Shown: positions 1 to 4,293 of the stretch, one piece after another
Numbering within the stretch: position 1 is the stretch's first letter
Layout of the letters: each line of letters opens with the position of its first letter
From: JAAYCI01 sp031548875
GTDB lineage: Bacteria > Bacillota > Clostridia > Oscillospirales > Ruminococcaceae
Assembly: GCA_031548875.1 (NCBI GenBank)
Contig: JAVBQQ010000023.1
Location: forward strand, 1-8,294
Direction of reading: 5' to 3'
Length of the DNA stretch: 8,294 nt
Program-made: the position numbers and the translations under genes
Notes under the pieces: model-generated
Told to the model about the DNA's origin: nothing
What the model saw: the letters and a program-made list of their open reading frames with translations, nothing else
Database searches by the model: none

Positions 1-1562
1 CGCTTCTTGGAGGCGGTCACGTTGCCCTTCTTGTCCACCTTGGCAACTTTCTTGTTGCTGCTCGTCCAGCTCACCGTGCGGTTGGCGGGTTTTTCGGGCG
101 TGAACACCGGCGCGAGCGTACAGCTCTTGCCCACCTTCAGCGTCTTCTTGCTCACGTTCAGCTTCACGGCGCCCACCCGGCTGCCCACGTAGAGGGAACA
201 TTTGGCCGTGTAGCTGCCATCCTTCGTCGTCACGGTGATGATCGTCTTTCCGTTCTTCAGCGCGGTCACCTTGCCGGTTTTGTCCACCTTGGCAACCTCC
301 GGCTTGCTGCTCGTCCAGGTCACGTTCTTGATGGCCGCGTTCGCGGGCAGCACCGTGGCCGTCAATTGCGAGGTCTTGCCCTTGGCCACCGTCTTGTAGC
401 TGTGGCTCAGCTGCACCTCCGTAACGGCCGGGCGCACCCGTACCGTGCAACTGGCTACACGGCCGCCGTTCTTCGTCTTGGCCGTGATCTCAACGGTACC
501 GGTCTTCAGCCCCTTCACCCTGCCGGTCTCATCCACTGTGGCAATCGCGGGGTTACTGCTCGTCCAGCCCACGTTTTTGTTGCTCGCATCAGCCGGCAGT
601 ATCGTGGGTGTCAGCAGGAACGTCTTCTTCACCCGCAGCGTCTTTGTCTCCTGGTCCAGCAGAATACCGGTGGTGGGCTGGAACACCGTCACCACACAGC
701 TGCCCAGTGCGCCGCCGCCATCCTTGGCCGTGGCCTTGATCGTCGCCTTGCCGGCCTTCAGCGCCTTCACAAGTCCGGTGGCGTCCACCGTGGCCACCTT
801 TACATTGCTGCTTGTCCACACAACGCCCCGGTTCTCGGCGCGGGCGGGGGCGGCAGTGGCCTTCAGCTGCTGGGTCTTTTTCACGTTCAGTGTGAACTTT
901 TCCTGGCTCATCGCCACCGACTGCACCTTGTACACCGTGCGCTTGGGCGCCACATACTTCAGCGGGTCCACAGGGGCGCCGTCCCAAAACCAGAAGCCTT
1001 TTTTGCGCATCTCGAAGTGCAGGTGGGCCCCCGTGCTGCGCCCGGTACTGCCCGATTTGCCCAGCAGGTCGCCCTGCTTCACCGTGGCGCCCAGCTTGAT
1101 GCCGCTGGTGATGGTGTCCAGGTGCGCATAGGCCGCAATGCTGCCGTCGCTGTGCTCGATGAGTACCGCATTGCCGTAGCCCTCGTTGCAGTAGCCGTAG
1201 TAGTATCCCTGGGTGGTGCTGCCGTTGCACTTGGGCTTGCAGGCTGTGCGCTTGTCGCAGGTCTTCCCGGTGGCAAGGCCGCTCAGGTTGGTGCAGCCCG
1301 AGTAGATCCGCCACACCTTGCCGCCCCGCGAGGCCAGCACGTTCAGCTTGGTGCCGGGAATGTCCAACGCCGTATGATACTCCGAATAATACTGGCTGAT
1401 GGCCGTCGTCTGCGGCATCGGCCAGATGTAGGTAAGGCTCGCCTGCGCCGTCAGCGCCGCCCTCGCCTGCCCATCCGACGGCCGGGCGGCGGACACGCTG
1501 CCCGCCCCGAACGTGAACACGAGGCAGGCACACAGCAGCGCACTCACTATCTTCTTCATCAT
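1..1562 (-). CDS. Secreted M23 family metallopeptidase with Ig-like (Big_2) repeats, 3' end cut by window edge
   Basis: The frame is open from the ATG at 1562 to the window edge, giving 520 complete codons with no stop. Residues 1-25 form a signal peptide (MMKK, hydrophobic core, cleavage likely after VSA). Residues about 45-205 are an M23 (lysostaphin/LytM type) zinc endopeptidase domain, expected to cut peptidoglycan cross-bridges outside the cell. Zinc and catalytic residues are in family order: H63 and D67 in HTALD, H147 in AYAHL, H180 and H182 in HLHFE. An insert at about 90-125 carries five cysteines (C90, C102, C108, C112, C125), possibly disulfides or a metal site. From about 213 on there are four bacterial Ig-like domains of about 80 residues, each with a WTSS(N/K)...VA.VD.TG.V core; the fourth is cut. 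AAGGAG at 1571-1576 lies 8 bases before the first of two adjacent ATGs, which decides the start. A wall anchor or further repeats may lie beyond the window. Family assignment is firm; the exact substrate is unknown. Confidence 0.93.
   Translation of the reverse strand, partial: MMKKIVSALLCACLVFTFGAGSVSAARPSDGQARAALTAQASLTYIWPMPQTTAISQYYSEYHTALDIPGTKLNVLASRGGKVWRIYSGCTNLSGLATGKTCDKRTACKPKCNGSTTQGYYYGYCNEGYGNAVLIEHSDGSIAAYAHLDTITSGIKLGATVKQGDLLGKSGSTGRSTGAHLHFEMRKKGFWFWDGAPVDPLKYVAPKRTVYKVQSVAMSQEKFTLNVKKTQQLKATAAPARAENRGVVWTSSNVKVATVDATGLVKALKAGKATIKATAKDGGGALGSCVVTVFQPTTGILLDQETKTLRVKKTFLLTPTILPADASNKNVGWTSSNPAIATVDETGRVKGLKTGTVEITAKTKNGGRVASCTVRVRPAVTEVQLSHSYKTVAKGKTSQLTATVLPANAAIKNVTWTSSKPEVAKVDKTGKVTALKNGKTIITVTTKDGSYTAKCSLYVGSRVGAVKLNVSKKTLKVGKSCTLAPVFTPEKPANRTVSWTSSNKKVAKVDKKGNVTASKK
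3..926 (-). repeat. Four tandem Big_2 Ig-like domain repeats (last one partial)
   Basis: In coding order the units are roughly 926-684, 671-435, 425-186 and 179-3. Each codes for a domain of about 80 residues with the same landmarks: a lysine-rich strand (NVKKTQQL, RVKKTFLL, VAKGKTSQL, KVGKSCTL), then WTSS(N/K), V(A)xVD, a TG or KG turn, VxAL/GLK, and in the three complete units a cysteine near the end (GSC, ASC, AKC). The conserved cysteine in each complete repeat is directly visible. Domains of this kind in Firmicute surface proteins act as stalks or bind carbohydrate or protein; which applies here cannot be read from sequence. Confidence 0.85.
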
Positions 1563-1670
1563 TTCCTTCGCTCCTTCACCTCTCACCCTCGCCCATTCCC
1601 TGGCTCGGGCCTGTAAGCCGGTTGCCGCAGGTACCGCATGTACCCCAGCATATTTACCATTTGTTTTAAC
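1563..1670 (-). promoter_or_regulatory. 5' leader and RBS of the M23 peptidase gene
   Basis: About 108 bases separate the predicted transcription start (near 1670) from the ATG. The leader holds a small hairpin, GGTAC/GTACC with a 5-base loop, at 1630-1644, a weaker GGCT/AGCC stem at 1602-1619, and a purine-rich run ending in AAGGAG (1571-1576). I could not match it to a named riboswitch. The long structured leader allows for post-transcriptional control, but this is not demonstrated. Confidence 0.45.
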
Positions 1671-1676
1671 ATATGT

Positions 1677-1704
1677 ATTATAATCGTTTTTTTCGAAATT
1701 GCAA
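1677..1704 (-). promoter_or_regulatory. SigA-type promoter for the M23 peptidase gene
   Basis: On the minus strand a -35 TTGCAA (1704-1699, 5 of 6 to consensus) and a perfect -10 TATAAT (1682-1677) are separated by 16 bases. The spacer includes a run of seven A. It lies in an AT-rich island between two GC-rich coding regions and points toward the M23 gene. Confidence 0.8.
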
Positions 1705-1785
1705 CCCCATATGCATCGAAAAATCGCATTTTTTATTTTTTCCGTTCCTTCGTCCCACTTCATGCGCGCCCCGGGCGTATTTTTG

Positions 1786-1794
1786 TGGTACAAT
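1786..1794 (+). promoter_or_regulatory. Extended -10 promoter for the thioesterase gene
   Basis: TGG followed by TACAAT gives an extended -10 element (TGn-TACAAT). No convincing -35 lies 16-18 bases upstream, as is usual for extended -10 promoters. Transcription would start near 1801, leaving a leader of about 63 bases. It is divergent from the M23 promoter about 90 bases away. Confidence 0.65.
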
Positions 1795-1848
1795 AGGCAC
1801 CGGAAACTACATGCGTCCTGCCAAAAGAGGCCGCGCATACAACACATC

Positions 1849-1860
1849 GGAGGTACCTCC
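1849..1860 (+). promoter_or_regulatory. RBS of the thioesterase gene, inside a perfect 12-base palindrome
   Basis: GGAGGTACCTCC is a perfect palindrome whose left half is the Shine-Dalgarno (GGAGG at 1849-1853, 10 bases before the ATG at 1864). In RNA, GGAG could pair with CTCC across a 4-base GUAC loop and partly mask the RBS, or two transcripts could pair. This site decides the start codon. Confidence 0.7.
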
Positions 1861-1863
1861 CCT

Positions 1864-2340
1864 ATGCAAGAACTCTCCCGCCCGGTCAGCTGGTCCAGCG
1901 TACAGCAGATCCAGGTCGTGATGCCCCAACACTACAACGCGCGCGGCCGCCTGTTCGGCGGCCAGCTGATGGCCTGGATCGACGTGGTGGGCGGCATCGT
2001 GGCCATCCGCCACAGCGGTATGGAATGCACCACCGCCTCAGTGGATTACCTCAGCTTCGAAAAGCCCATCAACGCCGGTGAGATCATCCTGCTCAAGGGC
2101 TGCGTCACCCACGTGGGCAACTCGTCCATGGAGGTGCGGGTGGACACCTTCATCGAACACCCCGGCCGCGAGTACGAGATGGCCAACCGCGCCTACATCA
2201 CCTACGTGGCTCTGGACCACGCCGGCAAGCCCGCTCGGGTGCCCCGGCTGGAGCTTTCCACCCCCGAGGAACGGGTGGAGTGGGAGAAGGGTGTTCTGCG
2301 CGCAGCGCAGCGCAAGGAACGCCGCCAGCACCACCTGTAG
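1864..2340 (+). CDS. Hotdog-fold acyl-CoA thioesterase (YciA/BFIT-like)
   Basis: The 158-residue product is a single-domain cytoplasmic acyl-CoA hydrolase, which splits acyl-CoA into free acid and CoA and usually works as a trimer of dimers (hexamer). The diagnostic stretch is residues 25-44, with N25, G28, LFGG (30-33), W38 and D40; the Asp in the LFGG...MxWID helix is the expected catalytic residue by analogy with YciA. TTASVD, FEKP and GNSSMEVRVD follow in family order, then NRAYITYVALD. Length is usual for the family. The start is the ATG with GGAGG 10 bases upstream; the frame stays open upstream to 1699, but that extension would lie over the promoter and is rejected. A GNAT gene follows after 78 bases without a clear terminator, so the two are probably cotranscribed. 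Acyl chain preference cannot be told from sequence. Confidence 0.9.
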   Translation: MQELSRPVSWSSVQQIQVVMPQHYNARGRLFGGQLMAWIDVVGGIVAIRHSGMECTTASVDYLSFEKPINAGEIILLKGCVTHVGNSSMEVRVDTFIEHPGREYEMANRAYITYVALDHAGKPARVPRLELSTPEERVEWEKGVLRAAQRKERRQHHL

Positions 2341-2418
2341 ATGCGGCCCCGCCGCTGCACGGCAATTGCCTTTGCAGGCAAGTCCAGCATCCAACCCTTG
2401 AGAAAGGAGCCCTTTGCC

Positions 2419-2970
2419 ATGCCCCTCACCGTGCGCCCCTACCGCCCGGCCGACCTGCCCGCCATGACGGCCATCTGGAACGAGATCGTGCAGGCGGGGC
2501 TCGCCTTTCCGCAAACGGTGCCACTGGCCAACCGCTGGGAAGCCGGCCGCCCCGTTCCACCCACGCCCGGCACCGACGAAGAGCGCCCCGCCGAGGCGTT
2601 CTTCTCCGCGCAGACCCACGCCGCCGTGGCCGAACTGGAGGGCGGCATCGCCGGCCTGTACATCCTGCACCCCAATAACGTGGGCCGGTGCGGCCATATC
2701 GGCAACACCACCTACGCGGTGTCCGGCGCCTGCCGCGGCCGCGGCGTGGGCGAAGCCCTCGTGCGCGATTCACTGGACGCCGCCCGCCGCGCGGGCTTCC
2801 GTCTGCTGCAGTTAAACGCCGTCGTGGAGGGCAACTCGGCCGCCTTGCAGTTGTATAAAAAGCTGGGTTTTACACGTCTCGCGGCCATTCCCGGCGGGTT
2901 TCTGCTGCCGGACGGCAGCTACGCGGACATCCACCCCCACTACGTCGAGCTGTTCCCCGCAGGCGGATGA
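2419..2970 (+). CDS. GNAT family N-acetyltransferase
   Basis: The 183-residue protein is a cytoplasmic Gcn5-related acetyltransferase that moves an acetyl group from acetyl-CoA to an amine. The fold order is visible: an N-terminal LTVRPYRPADLPAM strand and helix; a YILHPNN strand around 81-87; the acetyl-CoA pyrophosphate loop RGRGVG at 106-111 after GNTTYAV; and LNAVVEGNSAALQLYKKLGF at 132-151, typical of the last strand and helix. The start is the ATG with AAAGGAG at 2403-2409, 9 bases away. The frame is open back to 2341, but that has no RBS and the GNAT homology begins at MPLTVRP. It probably shares a transcript with the preceding thioesterase. The substrate is unknown; the acceptor-side segment (about 35-65, proline-rich) has no feature I can tie to one. 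Confidence 0.88.
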   Translation: MPLTVRPYRPADLPAMTAIWNEIVQAGLAFPQTVPLANRWEAGRPVPPTPGTDEERPAEAFFSAQTHAAVAELEGGIAGLYILHPNNVGRCGHIGNTTYAVSGACRGRGVGEALVRDSLDAARRAGFRLLQLNAVVEGNSAALQLYKKLGFTRLAAIPGGFLLPDGSYADIHPHYVELFPAGG

Positions 2971-2981
2971 ACGGCGCCTGC
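2959..2981 (+). other. Hairpin spanning the GNAT stop codon
   Basis: GCAGGCG (2959-2965) and CGCCTGC (2975-2981) form a perfect 7-bp stem around a 9-base loop containing the TGA. No T-run follows, so it is not a classic terminator. It may protect the mRNA 3' end or simply reflect GC-rich sequence. Confidence 0.35.
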
Positions 2982-3117
2982 AGCCCCGCTTTCTGCAAAA
3001 CCTGCGCATTCTTCTATCTGCCGCAAAGCGCCAGCCGGGTACAAAATTTGCCAAAATCACAATAAACCTCAGATACTACGCCAAAACATCACGCAATGTG
3101 TCTTCCTTTCTTTCTTT

Positions 3118-3143
3118 CCCGCATGCCGCAGTGGGATTTTTTT
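3118..3143 (+). terminator. Probable intrinsic terminator of the thioesterase-GNAT unit
   Basis: CCCGC (3118-3122) can pair with GTGGG (3131-3135, one G-T pair) over an 8-base loop, followed by A and seven T (3137-3143). The stem is short, so strength is uncertain. The preceding stretch from 2971 holds no credible gene and includes a CT-rich run at about 3101-3120. Confidence 0.5.
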
Positions 3144-3144
3144 A

Positions 3145-3173
3145 TTGACAATTTTCACAAGACTTTGTAAGAT
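3145..3173 (+). promoter_or_regulatory. SigA-type promoter for the 207-residue unknown gene
   Basis: A perfect -35 TTGACA (3145-3150), a 17-base spacer, and a -10 TAAGAT (3168-3173, 4 of 6). It starts two bases after the T-run of the preceding terminator. Transcription near 3181 leaves a leader of about 90 bases with a small hairpin, ACGCA (3230-3234) with TGCGT (3244-3248), just upstream of the RBS. Confidence 0.72.
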
Positions 3174-3271
3174 TAAATCATTGTTGCACTACAAAATTCC
3201 ATCAAAAAGTAAAAAAGTTGAATAATCCAACGCACGGCAGTACTGCGTATCAAACTGGGGGATGATGCGTT

Positions 3272-3895
3272 TTGAAGGAAACCGCGAGCGTACAGGAGTA
3301 CAAGGAACTTCTGTGCCGGTTGGCTGGGGTGCTCGGCGCGCATATCGTGCCGGGCGACAGCGGCGCAATCGAAGAAATCCATATTCTCACAACCACCGAC
3401 AAACGGCCCAAGGCCATCGTGCGCGATGTGCAAAGCGCGCTGGCCAGCCAGTTCGGCCTGGAGGTGGACCATCAAACGGTCAGCGTGGCACAGCTGCGCC
3501 CCGAAATAGCCGAACAGATGGGCTTCCGCCTAGTGTTGGAGGGCGTTTCCACGCGCACCGCCGGCAAAGGGCTGCATGTCGAGGTCACCCTGTACAAGGG
3601 TGGCTGCTTGCTGCATGGCGGTGCCACGGGCACCAATACCGCCTATTCCCGCCGGCGCACGGTCGCGCTGGCCTGCCTTGACGCCATTGCAAAAACCACC
3701 TCTACCCCCTTCGAGCTTTCGGGTGTGGAGGTGGTTTCGTTGTTTGGACGCAACATCGTCATCTGCCAGGTGTACAGCCCTGCGGGGGACCAAAGCTACG
3801 TGGGCAGCGCGGTGTCCGAGCAGGACCAAGACGTGGCGGTAGTACACAGCGTGCTTGCGGCGCTCAACCGGCGGTTGGCCGTGCTGCCCGGCTAG
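3272..3895 (+). CDS. Conserved-looking soluble protein of unknown function, TTG start
   Basis: I do not recognise this 207-residue protein. It has no signal peptide or membrane segment and is probably cytoplasmic. Residues 1-25 look helical. Residues 33-75 read as strand-helix-strand (EEIHILTTT, then IVRDVQSALASQFGL, then VSVAQL), like a small ACT- or ferredoxin-like unit. Residues 85-141 and 150-203 look like two strand-strand-strand-helix halves, each ending in a helix with alanine and leucine (VALACLDAIA; VVHSVLAALNRRL). The second half faintly recalls the LeuA regulatory domain (G-x-A-V-S-x-x-x-D followed by ALNR), a low-confidence inference. The start is TTG at 3272 because an in-frame TGA lies at 3263-3265 and GGGGG at 3257-3261 is suitably placed. 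The gene has its own promoter. A role in small-molecule sensing would fit the fold guess but is unsupported by neighbours. Confidence 0.8.
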   Translation: MKETASVQEYKELLCRLAGVLGAHIVPGDSGAIEEIHILTTTDKRPKAIVRDVQSALASQFGLEVDHQTVSVAQLRPEIAEQMGFRLVLEGVSTRTAGKGLHVEVTLYKGGCLLHGGATGTNTAYSRRRTVALACLDAIAKTTSTPFELSGVEVVSLFGRNIVICQVYSPAGDQSYVGSAVSEQDQDVAVVHSVLAALNRRLAVLPG

Positions 3896-3910
3896 GCCCA
3901 TATTCTCCCT

Positions 3911-3937
3911 CGCGCCGTTCTCCCCGCGCCCGGCGCG
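3911..3937 (+). other. GC-rich hairpin after the 207-residue gene, no T-run
   Basis: CGCGCCG (3911-3917) and CGGCGCG (3931-3937) form a 7-bp stem over a 13-base loop, 15 bases after the stop. The next bases are TATCGATAAC rather than a T-run, so termination here would be inefficient, and readthrough toward the small membrane-peptide gene is plausible. Confidence 0.35.
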
Positions 3938-3970
3938 TATCGATAACACACGAAAAATACCAAAACACCC

Positions 3971-3996
3971 AAATTTGGCATCCATCAAATCTGGCA
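3971..3996 (+). repeat. Two direct copies of AAAT(T/C)TGGCA, 16 bases apart
   Basis: AAATTTGGCA (3971-3980) and AAATCTGGCA (3987-3996) match at 9 of 10 bases. The first is also part of a perfect palindrome, CCAAATTTGG (3969-3978). The second belongs to ATCAAATCTGGC (3984-3995), whose exact reverse complement occurs at 4259-4270. Sixteen bases is about one and a half helical turns. This could be an operator or part of a small inverted-repeat element; no regulator is identifiable. Confidence 0.45.
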
Positions 3997-4006
3997 AAGC
4001 GAAGCG

Positions 4007-4080
4007 GATATAGCCTGCTCCCGCGCATCCCACAGGGTGTGCACAGCGGCGGAGCAGAGAACTCCCAAGGAGGCTATATC
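4007..4080 (+). promoter_or_regulatory. Structured RNA leader that can mask the RBS of the 27-codon gene
   Basis: GATATAGCCT (4007-4016) is exactly complementary to AGGCTATATC (4071-4080). Inside, GCTCC (4017-4021) pairs with GGAGC (4051-4055), and a terminal hairpin at 4023-4042 has eight pairs, one bulged T and an ACA loop. The outer stem covers the last three bases of the Shine-Dalgarno AAGGAGG (4067-4073). A competing hairpin, CTCC (4062-4065) with GGAG (4069-4072), also masks it. The fold is my reading of complementarity, not a computed energy, and I cannot match it to a named riboswitch. No promoter close upstream is convincing, so the RNA may come from the 3145 promoter. Confidence 0.5.
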
Positions 4081-4082
4081 TA

Positions 4083-4166
4083 ATGAAACTGCGCAGAGCA
4101 CTGTACGTTCTGGCTGCCATCGCTTCGATGGTGATTGCGAGCGGCGCTTTCTTTAAAGTGACCTGA
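4083..4166 (+). CDS. Putative 27-residue single-span membrane microprotein
   Basis: A 28-codon reading frame (27 residues plus TGA) begins with MKLRRALYV, runs through a hydrophobic stretch (about residues 7-24: alanine, isoleucine, valine, methionine, phenylalanine) and ends FFKVT. The basic N-terminus followed by one span suggests a membrane peptide with its N-terminus inside, or a short secretion signal. The support for translation is an excellent Shine-Dalgarno, AAGGAGG at 4067-4073, 9 bases from the ATG, among the best in the window. It sits behind a structured leader and ahead of a strong terminator, so it has gene-like boundaries. It may act as a stand-alone microprotein, a partner of the downstream membrane HD-GYP protein, or a leader peptide. 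I recognise no family. Confidence 0.62.
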   Translation: MKLRRALYVLAAIASMVIASGAFFKVT

Positions 4167-4203
4167 TTGCATCCGTTTTCGGAACACACTGCCTTTGTGG
4201 CAC

Positions 4204-4234
4204 GCCGGGCGCGGTAACGCGGCCAACGCCCGGC
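4204..4234 (+). other. Hairpin upstream of the terminator
   Basis: GCCGGGCG (4204-4211) is complementary to CGCCCGGC (4227-4234). The loop region offers an alternative: CGCG (4210-4213) and CGCG (4218-4221) closed by a GTAA tetraloop of the stable GNRA class. The two folds share bases and exclude each other. Tandem hairpins ahead of a terminator are compatible with attenuation but do not prove it. Confidence 0.45.
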
Positions 4235-4235
4235 A

Positions 4236-4257
4236 CCGCGCACACGCGCGGGTTTTT
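4236..4257 (+). terminator. Strong intrinsic terminator between the microprotein gene and the HD-GYP gene
   Basis: CCGCGC (4236-4241) pairs fully with GCGCGG (4246-4251) over the loop ACAC, then one G and five T (4253-4257). It lies 36 bases before the HD-GYP start, so it either separates two units or acts as an attenuator in the HD-GYP leader. I see no convincing promoter between it and the HD-GYP gene. Confidence 0.75.
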
Positions 4258-4258
4258 C

Positions 4259-4270
4259 GCCAGATTTGAT
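4259..4270 (+). repeat. Inverted partner of the 3984-3995 repeat
   Basis: GCCAGATTTGAT is the exact reverse complement of ATCAAATCTGGC at 3984-3995. Together the two bracket a 287-base unit containing the leader, the microprotein gene and the terminator. A further perfect 12-base palindrome, ATTTTGCAAAAT, overlaps at 4269-4280. Confidence 0.5.
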
Positions 4271-4293
4271 TTTGCAAAATGGGGGACCGGCTG

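Noticed and set aside
366..1616. 416-codon plus-strand reading frame opposite the M23 gene, and a 314-codon minus frame at 589-1533
   Set aside because: Both are low-complexity arginine, histidine and glycine translations. The real minus frame from 1562 has a signal peptide, the M23 motifs and four Ig repeats.
1563..1670. A c-di-AMP or c-di-GMP riboswitch in the M23 leader, since such riboswitches often control wall hydrolases
   Set aside because: I could not find the conserved core segments of either class in the 108-base leader; only small hairpins are visible.
1699..1863. Upstream extension of the thioesterase to 1699
   Set aside because: It would lie over the extended -10 promoter and lacks an RBS; the family's N-terminus begins near the ATG at 1864, which has GGAGG.
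2366..2381. TTGCC/GGCAA hairpin between the thioesterase and GNAT genes as a terminator
   Set aside because: The stem is only 5 bp and no T-run follows, so readthrough is expected.
2341..2418. Earlier start for the GNAT at 2341
   Set aside because: It begins directly after the thioesterase stop with no suitable RBS, while AAAGGAG precedes 2419 and the GNAT fold begins there.
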